This document shows positions 45,746 through 57,917 of a DNA stretch of 64,000 nt, one piece after another (the first letter of the stretch is position 1; each line of letters opens with the position of its first letter). The stretch is from the NCBI GenBank assembly GCA_033002965.1, contig JAURVB010004880.1, positions 1 through 64,000 on the forward strand. Reading direction: 5' to 3'. The notes beneath the pieces were generated by a model, which had not been told where the DNA came from, did no database searches, and was given only the letters and a program-made list of their open reading frames with translations. The position numbers and the translations under genes are program-made. Source of the DNA: Piper betle. Its lineage: Eukaryota; Streptophyta; Magnoliopsida; Piperales; Piperaceae.

Positions 45746-47684
45746 TGTAACGACCCAGCCATTTGTCACAACATTGTGGGCCTAGCTGGCCAAGTGTTAC
45801 TTACAATTAAGCAAATATGACTAACATTTTTATTTAACAAAAACATATATAAGATCCCACAGTCTTACACCGTTTCCCAGTAGCCACACTTATTTCTCAA
45901 ATAAATAATAAAAGGAGTCCTCATATTTATTTTGCTCCATGCCCTGGTTGTCAATCACCTACTTTCGTATCTACAACACCTGCGGAGGCAATTCCGCGTT
46001 AGTGATTACAACACAAAGTAGTATAATAGATAAAACAAAACAAGTACATTCCACTATTTCCTTATGTTTATTTTAATATGCGGTGGAGCGATTCCGCTAT
46101 ACTCCAAAACAATGCGGAGGAGGTATCCACTGTGATCCGCACACCCTGGCCGTAGCCCTTTTGTGGGGAGGCTACCACTACCGTCTCCAGTGCCAGTGCC
46201 TCACACACCCCGGCCGTAGCCTTTTTGTGGGGAAGCTATCACTGCACTCAGGTGATTGCTGCGCCCCGTTTGTGGGGAAGCTCTCACTACCAATTCTAGT
46301 GACCAGTGCCTCGCACACCCTGGCCGTAGCCTTTTTATGGGGAGGCTATCACTGCACTCCAGTGCCAGTGCCTTGCACACCCCGGTCGTAGCCTTTTTAT
46401 GGGGAGGCTATCACTGCACTCAGGTGATTGCTATACCCCGTTTGTGGGGAAGTTCTCACTGCCAACTCTAGTGCCAGTGCCTCACACACCCCGGCCGTAG
46501 CCTTTTTATGGGGAGGCTATCACCGCACTCAGGTGAATGACTATACCCCGTTTGTGGGGAAGCTCTCACTGCCAATTCTAGTGCCAGTGCCTCACACACC
46601 CCAGCCGTAGCCTTTTTATGGGGAGGCTATCACTGCACTCCAGTGCGATGGAGGAATCGCTGTGCCTCGCTCACCCCGGCCGTAGCCTTTTATGGGGCGG
46701 CTATCACTGCTCCAAAACAATGTCGATGCATTACACAATTTACGCACATAATACGACCCCGTGTCGGACTGAGTCAATTCTTTGACCCCGGTTGCACTTG
46801 GTGCATGGTGGTCGAATCTGGGCTCAGGCCGACTAAGGCTACCAACAAGTGAAAGTATGATGTTCTACCTATTATACGTACCTGACTTGTGATTTCGTCT
46901 GACTGTGACCCGTGAACCCTAATCTGAATGAGGGCATAAAATTATACATTAGTATAATTTTATTTTGCATGAACCTACATGCAACTTACATGACTAATAT
47001 ACTATCAATTTTAAATGATGTAATTAGTTCATGTTAGTCTTTATTTCTTATTAAATTTTCAGCAATTCTAATGATAATTAATTATTAATTATCATTATCC
47101 AAATCCCCATTATCTAATTGATAATTTAATTATTAACATGTCCATTTACAAAACAACTAAGCAATCGACAAGAACCCCATGCATAAGATGCTGGAGATCT
47201 AGCAACTTGGCAGGGTGTCTTCAACAAACCTTGTATGCAAGAATCCTAATGGAAACAAATAAGATGAGGGATGAAATACTCACACAGTAATGGGGAGGTC
47301 GCCTGGGACGGAGATGAGGGATGAAATACTCCCTCCTCCTGCATATATATACACTTCAACCATTCCCTCTATTAAATTCTCATACCCCATCATCCCTTGG
47401 TATTCCCTAGGTTCAATGAGCCCCTTCATTAAATTCTCACACCCCATCATCCATTGGTATTTCCTAGGTTCAACGACCCCTTCATTAAATTCTCACACCC
47501 CATCATCTATTCATGAATACCATTCCCTCCATTAAATTCTCATACCCCATCATCCATTGGTATTTCCTAGGTGACCTAAGTCGAACCATGACCGGTCGAC
47601 TTGATAACCAACCATATCGGTTCATCCATATTTATTTCATAATATTTAGGTTCGAGTCTTAGAATAAAAATCATGGTTTTTACA
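45746..47684 (-). mobile_element. LTR-B solo LTR no. 3 (minus orientation)
   Basis: The 1939 bp segment starts (minus strand) TGTAAAAACC at 47684 and ends GGGTCGTTACA at 45746. It is flanked by GGTTT on both sides (45741-45745 and 47685-47689). The Copia-S LTR continues collinearly on both sides. The 3' two thirds match copies 1 and 2, including the minisatellite (46140-46710). The first 550 bp of the LTR (47135-47684) differ and lack the (TA)n/(AAT)n start, so this is a subfamily. Confidence 0.85.
46140..46710 (-). repeat. LTR-B minisatellite, copy 3
   Basis: This is the same higher-order array as at 25715-26190, with 'gtagcctttttatgggga' repeated about seven times. Unit number and spacer types differ from both other copies. 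Confidence 0.85.
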
Positions 47685-48916
47685 GGTTTTATGGCATAAA
47701 TATTCTATATCATGACATCTTCATTGCCTATTGGGCTAACATTGAAGCTCAAAATAATGAAGATGCAAGGATTACATGGTGAGAGCTTTGAAGAATTGAA
47801 AAATTAAATATCTACATAATAAGCTCAAAAAATGTTTTATTAGGATTGACACCAACTACTTAGATACTTCACAAAACATTGAAGTTGTCTTCATTAAAAG
47901 GTCTTGATAGAAGTGTTCAACCTTGTTTTGATAAGATATCATTACAAACTCTATAAGTACATTCATTGAAGTCTATACACCATCGAAGGAATCAACATTA
48001 TCGAGACTCTAAGTGAAGAAGAAGAATGAATGATCTAGAAACCAATCAAAGAAATCAAAATTGAAGAAAGGAATGAAAAGTTGAAGAGTTCAACAATTCG
48101 ATTTGCATTCAGTCAAGTCTTCGACAACCACAGCTAGGAGGTGCAGGCCAAGGAAGATGGAGCTTTTACCTTAATGAAAAGTTTTGCAGAAATTGACTTC
48201 GATTACCTTTCACTAACTGAAAAATCTTTAGCAAGACCTCATAAACTGATTCTAAAGTTTGGAAGCTCATAGTAGTTTGGTGAAATTTGAGAAGATAGTT
48301 CGACATACGTTTAGTCGAGGGTTTGGCAACCAAAGACAGGGTTGGACACCCAGGGCAAACGTGGCAGAGCATATTCTGAAGTTGAGAAAACTTCAGTCAG
48401 GTTCGGTCACAGATTTGGCAGCCTAAACTATCGTGGATAGTTGTAAGTAAACGTTCGGCTGGTGTTCGATCGATCATTTAGCAACCAATCATTATGAAAA
48501 GTTGAGAAAAAAAGGATATTTGAACCCCAGTGGCTCCAATTTTAGGAGAGGCTATGAAAGTTCATAAATAGGGGCTTGTGGGGAGTGTTTTAACATACCT
48601 TTGATGATGAAGAACCCCTAGACTTTCTTGGATCAATTTGGAGAGCTCAAACTTATGTTGGGGGATTGACTTTACCTAGCGGCTTATATTCGTAAGTGTA
48701 AATTATGTATCCAAGGAGAGATTAATGTGTGTGAGGTTTGGCTCAAGTATTTAAACTTGTTGTGTAAACTCTCAAAGTGTTGAGAGTATATATGCACCTT
48801 GCCTAGAGAAGAAGCATGCTTGGAAATAGTAGACTCCCTTGGCTTAAGGTGTGAGCTTGTGAAGGGAGGTGTAGCTTCAAGGTAGTGTTAACTTGCTCAT
48901 TTTAGGGTGCTAAGTG

Positions 48917-49995
48917 TGTAAAACCCTAGCTACGGGTTAGGGTTTTGCCTGTATGTTGTCTTGCCTGATTCGGGTCAGTCTTAAGTCGGTTTAGCTTTCC
49001 GACCGTGAGTATGGGGCACATATGGTAATATGAACATGTTATAGAGGTTGTGTATGACCGATATACAAATGATAACTTCAGTTATGTTACAGCAGAGTAG
49101 AGTTATCTACATATACTCAAGGTCTATGCGTTCTTGCTTTTGTTAGCTCACAGTTTTAAGGCTAGATCTAGGTCGTTGCAGCACTTAGCATTCATTTGAG
49201 CTTTTTAAAGGTATCTCTTTTGCATGCATCTTAGGGATTTAGGATAACTGGATTGCCTCTATGGGCCCAATTTGATTGAATCTCAGATCATCACCAATTG
49301 AATTCAGGGTTTCGAGGCCCATTTAGCTTATTTGCCTCGATTTATTTCCATAGAGTCTCAATTAGGCTCGAGTCAATTTCGATTTTTGTCGGTATTAATC
49401 CGAGCTTCCGACTATAATTATTCTATATACCTTAGGTTGGCTCCACTAGGCCCATAGTCAACCAAATGACCATATTGAGCCACGTGGTAAGATCTGAGCT
49501 GTCCTAGTTAGCCCTAGCTTCCCTCAAATTTTCTTGGGATTTCTCCTACAATTTTGGAGCCTTTTTAGCCCTAGGACAACCACCACTTTGGCTCACCACT
49601 AATGAGACTCTGGCCACCAAACCGCCGCTATTGTGACCGCTTCGCGGCCAGCTAGTGACCTAGACCCACCTCCAACGTTGGCGTAGCAGCATTGGCCGCC
49701 GGTGAGTCCATTTCATGCCACAGCCGCCGCTTTCAACTCATTTTCTAATGCTGACGAGCATCCTCTGGCAAAGCTGACCACCTAGACACCTTCCCCACAC
49801 GACGGCCGATCAATCGAGGATAGCCCCACTGACCATCGCTAACAACTCCCACCTTCTCGGCGACGTTTTCGCCACTTCATGCCATTTTCTGGCTAGCCGG
49901 TGGCAAGACACCATCAGTCACCACTGCCAACACCTTCCCCTTGTTGTCCCCCTGTCGATCTCGACGGACAATGACCCTAGCCTCACTGCCATTGG
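48917..49995 (+). mobile_element. LTR-G, 5' part
   Basis: It starts TGTAAAACCC at 48917 after AAGTG, follows the LTR-A plan (a 'gggtcagtcttaagtcggtt' start, then a C/G-richer block at 49560-49990), and is interrupted at 49996 by an LTR-A insertion. It continues at 61775. There is no coding region that I can support. Confidence 0.6.
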
Positions 49996-50193
49996 TGTAA
50001 ACCCGCATCCCGTCATGAATACAACAGAAAAGAATGAGTTATCAAAATATATTAAAGTATGCCAGTTTACTTTATATATAGATAGAGAGAGAGGAAGGGG
50101 ATTTTGTGCTGCAGCACAGAGACGTTAGCTATGCTCAAATTTAAATCTGACCATTAAAAGTCGATCCAACTGGGGCAGTACAACATGAGATGA

Positions 50194-50519
50194 ACTGGCA
50201 GGGCACCCCTCTCCCGGTTCAAACGCCATGGACATCCCGACGATGCCGCCCCTCTCGATCACCGACTACTCATCACTGCCATTACCGCTGCCGGCGCCAC
50301 CCGCTCCATCTCCACCGCCAACGTCGTCACCGCCAACGTCGATGCCCTCCTCAGACTCGTCTCCTCTGGTGGCGACAGAGAGATCCGCGCTATTCTCAAC
50401 GATATCTTGGCCAATAACTGTGAGTGTGCAGAGAAGAAGGAGGTGTTCCAGTGCATGCAGGCGATGGCGGATCTAATCCGGCAGTTGGGGACGGTGGGGG
50501 ATGGATCCCATGCTCACAG
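50194..50519 (+). pseudogene. Unidentified exon-like block
   Basis: One frame is open for 109 codons and has protein-like composition: 'RLLITAITAAGATRSIST', 'VDALLRLVSSGGDREIRAIL', 'ECAEKKEVFQCMQAMADLIR'. It ends at ...GCTCACAG before GTATTG, a plausible splice donor. There is no in-frame ATG at the start; a stop lies just upstream at about 50191. I do not recognise the family. It lies directly inside the left terminal repeat of the MULE, so it may be another captured host exon. Confidence 0.35.
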
Positions 50520-53500
50520 GTATTGTTCCTTATTGTTTTGGTCTTTATAGTCTTGGTGAATGATGTGGTGATGGGTATTTTTGGTTGGTGATGGATTTGG
50601 TTTTTTGTTGTTTGTTTGAGCTCTAGATCGGTAATTTTGTGGTTCCTAACTTTGCTGGTGAATTGAGTGTTGATTTGGGGAAGGAGGCGTTGTGTGATGT
50701 TGTGTCAATTTTTGCGCGGCGCCTCGGGATGTTGATCAGTGGATTTTGGGCGGTGGTGTTGTTTTGATGTGTGGAGTAAGTGGTATGGTGGTTTCATTTT
50801 TGGTCATTTTCAGAAAAGTATCTTTGTCATTTTCATTTTTGGTGCTCTATGCTTTTTCATCATTGTGAGTGCACATGCCATATATGATGTTTGGTAAATG
50901 AGAATATCTTAGTTCAAGCACACCTTATGTTTTGAACTTAATCAGTAATGTCTCAATTATATATTGTTACACGATGATAAAATTCTACTTTTGGAACATG
51001 TGGTATCCAACGACATTTCTTATCCTTTTTGTTCCTCCTGATGCGAGTTATATAAATAGAAAAGTGAATATGGAGAAGATTTGAATGCATCTTGTTTCAT
51101 CTTGATACTCATTACACAGGAAGCTGAGAGGATATGGAAATGCCGAGGACGTATTTTTACCCTCCAGGATGAACCAGAGGTAGCTTGAATTTGGCTAACA
51201 ACTCACCTGGATTGGCAATGGCAAGAGCATTTGGGGATTTTTGCTTAAAGGACTTTGGCCTCATTTCTATCCCAGAAATTTCTTATAGGCATCTCACTGA
51301 AAGGGACGAGTTCATTGTATTGGCCACAGATGGGGTATGTATAATAAATACTACAAGCATTTTGCATACTCAAACTTGTTTCTCTTGTAAAAAAAGTGTC
51401 TTTCAACTAATTGAGGATAAAATACCAAGTTGATAAACATATGACATGGTGGGAATAATTTCATCCTCATATATTGTATTTTTTCTTTAAAAAATATCAT
51501 TTTCCAAGAATTGGAATTTGAAAATCATCTTGACGTGGTAGGAATAATTATCTTCTTCATCATTAGTCTTAGGCATTATTTTGGAGCCTTGTACCCTTGG
51601 TTTAGTGCCTTTAGTTTCTCACCATGGACTTGAGTTTCAAAAATGATAATGTGAAGTTCCGTAATAAAATTTGAATATTCTAGACTTGAGAGATCATGAT
51701 AGAAACCGAAAATAACATGACAACCTCTGGAATTTGCACAACTGTCTAGAGTCGAAAATTCTGCATGAATCATCACCTCATATATAGACTGGCATGCTTT
51801 TTAGAAATGAAAATTAGTATGTTCCTGAAAACATTTGAATGGCATCGTTTAATAGTTATGGGATGTGCTCTCTAATGAAGAAGTGGTGGACATTGTGTGT
51901 AAAACCCACGACTCGAGTCAGGGTTTTATATTCAGAACCGGTCGGTTCGACCGTTATTTTCGAGTCGAGTCAGATTCAGAACACGTGTACTAAGCCGATG
52001 CCAATCGCGTGTATGAGCTATGAGGGTCATGCGTACCCAAGTATATGATGATAACGTCATGAACACAGAGAACAGAATAAATTATCAGAATATATGAGAG
52101 TATGCCAGTTATATTTTTTATTTTTATATATAGTGGACTTTAGAATTAGTTTTAGGCCGTTTACCGCGTTAGGATGTGTTACGAGCAGTTTAGATGGGTT
52201 GATAGTTCTAGAGCATATCATTACGATGTTTTAGTGTTTGTTTGATTTTACTGGATTTTTCCCGATTTTTTATGAATTTTTTAGGATTTAATACGACTTA
52301 GTTATTATACTTGACTCGAGCCGGAGACGAGTCAAGTCTTATTTACAAGTTTGCCACCCAACCATTTCTTCTCCACCCCCGACACTTTCCCCTTCCAAAC
52401 CCTAGCCACCCTCAATGTTTGGTGCTGCCACTGCCGGCACCATCGTCGCCTTGCCACCTGGCGTCGCCGCCTAGCCCCGCCATGGCGTCGCCGTGCCGGC
52501 CCGACAATCCCCGGTCGCTGCCAGGCCGCTGTGGACGTCGGAATCGCCACGGCTACGTTTTGGTCGCGTCGCCAATTTTGCCACCGGCGACCGTCGCCGC
52601 CACGATCAGGTGGTCGCCTCGACACCCTCAACCCCCTAACAACCTTCCCCGACCAGAACGGAGGCCAGCGCCGCCCATCCCGGCCGGATCTCCACACCAC
52701 CACGGCCAGCCTCTATTTTAGTCATTTTCTGGCGAGCCACCACCTCGGCCGACCACGTCGACGTCGTGGATGTGTCGGGCTCACCGAGCCGGTTCTAATG
52801 GTACCCAATATGACCACTTTTCAGCCAGTGGACGCCGCCGGTGACTGTCTCCGGAAAACTGCCGAAACCCGCCGAAAAACCGGATTCGCTGGAACTTCGG
52901 ACGGCTGATGAGAGCCGAATTCGAGCTCCGAGATGCGAGACGAAACCCTAGTCATTGCCGATTGCCGATGACATGAGGTATAATTACCTCTGAATTAGTT
53001 ATTTAAAATTTGATGATTGTTAGCATAGCATGCTAGGGTTGATTTATGATGTGATTGATAGTGCGTGGAGGATAAGTGATGAAGTGATAAGTTACATGAT
53101 GTGATTGATAGTGCATGGAGGATAAGTGATCTAATGAGGTAGATCGAGTCTTAGCATGATAAGTGATTAGGACGTAACTTAGAAAAACACGATAAGATTG
53201 GTATGAATAGGAATTAGAATTTCTTTCATACTTATGATTATTTGATTGTTTATTGATGTTGGTTGTATTGTGAGTGTGTATTGGTCATGTTGAGTTTGAT
53301 GCATCATTTAGTTAGCGGGCGTTGGTATTTAGTTTTGATGTGTAGGTACGGAGTAGGAGCTCGCCGCATAGGCGCGATGACATGCTTGGAGCTTCTACCA
53401 GGTCCGTTTAGGACTCATCTATGTTTTACGCTCTTCTATTGTATGTTTATTTTATTATCTGCAGGACGGGTTAAGTGGCATTTTATCGGATCCCACTTAA

Positions 53501-53540
53501 CTCGGGCCATTTAACCGAACAGTTTTCCGGATTAATAACC

Positions 53541-53564
53541 CCTCGAGGATGAGATCCCTCGAGG
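53541..53564 (+). promoter_or_regulatory. Twin CCTCGAGG palindromes
   Basis: CCTCGAGG at 53541-53548 and again at 53557-53564, separated by ATGAGATC. The pair can fold as a hairpin with an 8-base loop, or each can act as a palindromic protein site. It is conserved upstream of the TATA box in LTR-A and relatives. Confidence 0.55.
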
Positions 53565-53609
53565 ATGATTTCGAAAACAAGATCCACCACAAGTTACCTT
53601 CGGGCCTAT

Positions 53610-53617
53610 TATATAAA
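53610..53617 (+). promoter_or_regulatory. TATA box of LTR-A (51898 copy)
   Basis: TATATAAA, followed by TCCC, lies 46 bp after the twin palindromes. It is the best-formed copy of the shared core promoter. Transcription would run rightwards. Confidence 0.6.
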
Positions 53618-55347
53618 TCCCTACCCAGCCCAATATATATATAGTTTTCGCGTTTTCAGTGAGATGAGAGATGGACAAACCGACTGCACGTACCATGAGC
53701 GGATGCCGTGACAGTCAAAGCGGGCTCTGGATTAGTGCCAGCGGACTGTTCCATTCCCGAGGGATCCTGACAACTCCGCATTTGAGTTCCTCACACCCGG
53801 AGAACGTGGAGGTTTACGGGTACTGTTTAGTACAGCGCATGTCTGGACTTGTGGTTCAAAGGGTACTAAAGGCGACTGCCTGAGATTACTCGGCCTTCGT
53901 GCTCAAGGCCAGGAGAAATATGGAGGTAAGGAGAGGGCTTAGGATTTGAGACCAGAAAATGAAGTAAGAAAATGTCGAGAGCGGCATCAGCAGCAGATCA
54001 GTAAGTTCGGGATGCTACCGGGTCTGCAGCCCAGTGGCTCCTCAGTAGTGCCCTTCAGAGTGTTCACGTTGAGTATATGATGTTTTCTTTCATATGAGAG
54101 TTTGCTCTCATAGCCAGCTTGTTATAGTTATTTTATTTTCCGGACCAGTAACACTTGTTACTGACGTGTTTTTATATTATATGTAGGTAATAATCACGAG
54201 TTGGAGGAGCCAGCTTGGACAAAGGAGCACTGTTGTCACTTGCACACATGTCAGTCGATAGAGTGGTTAATACTTTATTTATGATGCTATTATATTGTGA
54301 ATGATGTGAAATGCTAAGACATGATAGGATATGATTAAATGTAATGAGATGATGTTATGACATGATGAAAAGCTAAGACATGATGACAAGAGGTGAGATG
54401 TGATTAGAGTGTGCAGCAGAAGTGTGGCCCAAGTTCTATAATGAATATACAGTATATTAGATTATGTGTGATTAAAATTGTTGATATATGCATATATATT
54501 GGTATATATTGTTTTGACAGGGTGGACCCTAATTGCACTTTTAGGGGAGACTCTGTCCGTTTTATTTTAGAATTTTTATTGAGTTTGATCGTAATTGTAT
54601 TGGTGTGTGCTTGAATTGCATGTCATTCATGTAGTACCATGTTAGGGTTTGTGCATTCATCAATGCATTGCGAGTTGTATCTTCATCTTAAGACGCCGAG
54701 ATTGGATCCGCATGAGTTAGGTTCGGGTTAGCTGATCTAACCGGGGCCTGTAACATGCCGGTTCGGTTCACGAGTGTGAACCAGATTTGGGGTGTTACAT
54801 TGTGGCACATTTTCTCCATCTCGATCCTTGGCAATTGTGCCTGGAGGTATGACTATCCAACCTCTAAAGTTGATGATTGTGTAGTTGTTTGCCTTTTCCT
54901 TGATACAAATACAAGCAGCTGTTCTTCTAACATGGTTGATGGGCAACCATCCATGGAAGAGGATGAGGAAAACATGGGTAGCGATGTGAAAACAGCCGCA
55001 ACTTGCTCCTCAAGTGACACAGTTCTTGATGTTAGCTTAGAAGAGTCCAATGAAAATGATAATAATTCAGAGGGTGGCAACCAAGATTGGCTGGCGTTGG
55101 AAGGAGTTTCAAGTGTCAACACTCTACTGAACTCCATGAAGTTGCTGTTGTGTCTAATGGTTCACATATTTCTCTTTGAGGCAATATTTGGCGCGTATTT
55201 TTCTCCTTTTCATTGTATATTAGTTCAGTGTTCATGTTGTCTGTTTCACTTGACCCGACACACTCTACTTGTGCAATGCGTTGTCTATATCTAGCATGAA
55301 AGCTGGAATGGCATTAACCTTTCACTTTCAATGACTTAAACTGTTAT

Positions 55348-55419
55348 GGATCTTTAGCTCAAAAGTGGTAGAGCACTCAAGAAATTCTTGAGGGATGGGT
55401 TCGAATCCATGAAGATCCT
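55348..55419 (+). tRNA. tRNA-like sequence (pseudo-tRNA or SINE head)
   Basis: The 72-nt sequence has a perfect 7 bp acceptor stem (GGATCTT with AAGATCC), a D arm GCTC...GAGC, an A-box-like TAGCTCAAAAGTGG, an anticodon stem CTCAA/TTGAG and a B box GGTTCGAATCC. The T stem pairs imperfectly and the anticodon loop lacks the universal U33, so it is not a normal functional tRNA. Intact polymerase III boxes with a degraded fold fit a SINE head or a tRNA pseudogene. Confidence 0.45.
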
Positions 55420-55499
55420 ACGTAGTCAAAATTTAATTAAAATTTAAGATGTTATAATTATGTAAATAGATAAAATAACATTACAGAATATTACATTCT

Positions 55500-56545
55500 A
55501 CAAAATACACAAGAATACAATGTTTACCAACATTTACAACCATACTTTATATATGCCCAAAAAATCCTATGGTATGAGATCATTGTTACAATTGCTATAA
55601 ACATTTTTACATGTTGTAAAATAATGACCTCTCTCGTTACAAAGACTACATATCCTTCTTTTGTTTTAGCTTGAGCAACTTCATATCCTACCATCAATCT
55701 TTGACAATTCTTGGGATGACCTTTAGTACGCAACTAAGAGGGGTCACGCATAACTATTTGAAGAATATGCTCCATTGAAGTTCTAACTTGCCTCTCAACA
55801 GAGTCGTTGCTTATTTGTGCTCTCAATGAAGATGAACTCTCAATCGCATCAAGCTTCTCAATTAAATTTTCTAAAAGAAGTAATACAAAACAATATTGCT
55901 CATCTGAACTTGTTCCCAAATCTTGCAATCAGAAATACTCCAAAACCTCCATATTTGCAACGGAGTAAGTGGACTTGTAGAGGAAAAAATGTTGTGCGTA
56001 TTTTCACTCCGACTTGCATAACAATATCTAGCTTTAATTGTCCAACAGTATAACACATATTGATTTGGAATTTTGCAGAGTTGTTTCTTATGAAAAATTT
56101 TCAAAATATACATACACAAAATTCCTTCACTTTCAAATTTCTTGCAAATACATGTGGCATTCATTTCTCCACAAGTTTGGTAGGCAACAACATGTTTTTT
56201 AACTTCGTCATCATGTGGAAAAACTTCATATTCTGTTATGGAACCCTCCTCGCCGATTTTTTTATAAATCAACCTTGGCTCCTTTTTAATTGATCTTTAA
56301 AAATATCAAAATTTGTTTCGTGTACATAGTCTCAGCTTCAGCTTCAAGAGGAGAGTATCCACGTAGCATAGGCTTAGAAGTTAAAGTATAAAAATCCTCT
56401 TGTTCCTTGTCAAATCTACGAAATTGTAACGTTCTATCATACTGCCTCACAAAATCTGCCAGTGGGGTTTGTGAATGCACAAATCTATCAAAAAATGAGT
56501 TCATACTTTCATCTTGCCAGCATTCGACTATTTCACAATGGCTTG
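55500..56545 (-). pseudogene. FAR1/MULE transposase remnant
   Basis: Read on the minus strand, the first block (56505-56295) is 'MNSFFDRFVHSQTPLADFV' with 'FYTLTSKPMLRGYSPLEAEA', characteristic of FAR1-related and MULE transposases after the catalytic core. A SWIM-type zinc finger follows at about 56105-56152, 'CICKKFESEGILC', whose His is replaced by Tyr. The C-terminal block (about 55928-55734) has 'MRDPS' and a Glu/Ser-rich helix. The catalytic MULE domain upstream is missing or unreadable and frames shift between blocks. FAR1 proteins are domesticated Mutator transposases; position next to the right terminal repeat favours an element-borne transposase. Confidence 0.7.
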
Positions 56546-57839
56546 CTCTCCTTTAAAGCCGTCGATGTTGTTGTATCAATCTGATTCACCATTGCCTGCT
56601 CAAAAAAAATTCAAATAATGACGAAAACCCACAATAAAAAATTTACCATTCATGATTATATATTTAATCTACAACAGAAAAAAACTAAGCTACCAATTTA
56701 ATTGACTTTCAATCAATTTAATTGGTTTTTCTTTGTTAATTTGTAGGATTGATTTGCCCACACAGATATGAATGTAAATTTAGAACATCCCGGACCAAAG
56801 AATTTCTATTCTTTGTCTTTATTTTCTCCCTCATCTTGTCTTTGTCTTTATTGTAAAAGCAATCATAGTTTCATATGTTTTTCTTTGTCTTAATGCATTG
56901 GTCGGTAAAACCGCAAAGGATCAAAAATTCAGTGGTAAAATTAAAATGACTATAAGGTATAGTTGCATTCATAATCAAAATACGTATGCAAAGCCATCAC
57001 ATTTAATTACTTCCAGCTGTTCTTTTGGTACTGAATCTGTATTTGTATAAATCAGACCAATCTTAACCAATACTCATGTGTTTGATGCTGTAATGAAACA
57101 ACAATATTAGTGGCATGCTTCTGAAACTTTATAGCAAGAACCGATATTCATTAGACAACTGTGTATCACTTAATTAGTGGTGGAAGGGAGCCAAGTAGGA
57201 GGTCGGAAGGTTGGCTCGCTGGCAGTGGACGAAGAACAGAAACAGAGTAAGAACAGAGGAAACTATGAAACCGTCGGTGGCTCAAAACAGAAACAGAGCA
57301 ATCAGAGTATCCAGCCCAAAACATTAGACAAACACTCACCAGAGTAGAGGAGGAAGAAGCCGGTGCTCACCGGAATGGAGAGGCCAGCACTGAGGTCATC
57401 GTCGGCGGCGCTATCCAGCAAGGGAAAACCAGAGCCGGACTTCACCGGCAAGAGTGCGCCGGAGTAGATACATAGAAACAGAAGGAGAGCGCGCCGGACT
57501 CTGCCGGCAAGAGTGCCGCCGCACAGCTCCAGGAGAAATAAAGCAGCAAACTTTGACAGCATCAGCGGCGTCGATCGAGGCCCGACATCCTCACTGGACT
57601 CCCATGCCAACTACGACGGCCTCCTCACTGTGCTGCGTCCTGGGATGAGCAGATTGAGCCGATGCGTCCTGCCTTCTATCCGCCGGCGCTATACTCCACT
57701 CCGTGCCTTCTTTTCGACGGCACTATACTCGGCTCCCACCTTCACCCCACCAATGCGATTATTGTGAGACACCGATAGGTGGGCAGGAAGATTCACCCAT
57801 CGATGGCGGAGCGTCGCGGGAGAAGCAACGCAGTCGGCC
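56546..57839 (-). other. Region between transposase remnant and right MULE end
   Basis: 56546-57170 is AT-rich and shows nothing I can identify. 57180-57839 is G/C-rich; on the minus strand it holds a 102-codon frame (57610-57302) with no recognisable domain and a splice-donor-like CTGGTGAGTG near 57340. It may be the 5' untranslated exon and leader of the transposase gene. I do not call the frame a protein. Confidence 0.4.
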
Positions 57840-57917
57840 GTTGGATTTCTATCAAACGGCTATAAAAAAAATTAAGCACAGAGATGTTAACTTTGCTGCA
57901 GCACAGGAATCTTAATT

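Larger units (their letters stand above)
45245..48916 (+). mobile_element. Copia-S LTR, third copy, carrying insertions
   Basis: It starts TGTTGAGTC at 45245 and matches 9564 onward: the 'gatgattatcat' start, 45530-45740 to 9640-9890, 47690-47900 to 9910-10100, and 48660-48900 to 10860-11170. The sequence is interrupted by a TRIM fragment (45274-45472) and an LTR-B solo LTR (45746-47684). It is broken at 48917 by the LTR-G insertion; its 3' part is not seen in this window. Confidence 0.7.
51898..54799 (+). mobile_element. LTR-A solo LTR inside the PP2C exon
   Basis: The 2902 bp LTR starts TGTAAAACCC and ends GGGGTGTTACA, flanked by perfect TTGTG (51893-51897 and 54800-54804). Removing it with one TTGTG rejoins the PP2C exon in frame at 'VVDIV'. 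It carries the full set of LTR-A modules: CpG-rich block (52330-52980), palindromes (53541-53564) and TATA box (53610). It has no internal region. Confidence 0.9.
51119..55150 (+). pseudogene. PP2C phosphatase gene fragment, split by an LTR
   Basis: The first exon piece (51119-51334) reads 'EAERIWKCRGRIFTLQDEPEV', a stop where Arg is expected, a frame change, then 'GLAMARAFGDFCLKDFGL' and 'ERDEFIVLATDG', with the metal-binding Asp of the ATDG motif. The intron is 51335-51855. The next exon, 'LWDVLSNEEVVDIV', is cut at 51897 by an LTR-A solo LTR and resumes at 54805, then after a frame change reads 'YPTSKVDDCVVVCLFLDTN'. A Ser/Asp/Glu-rich tail ends 'DWLALEGVSSVNTLL', typical of one plant PP2C subgroup. 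PP2Cs are Mg/Mn-dependent Ser/Thr protein phosphatases. The N-terminal half is absent. The preserved intron shows capture at the DNA level, not through a cDNA. Confidence 0.85.

Noticed and set aside
57302..57610. 102-codon minus-strand frame as a secreted or membrane protein
   Set aside because: Its hydrophobic stretch is not supported by any recognisable domain. It lies between a MULE end and the transposase remnant, where an untranslated leader is expected.
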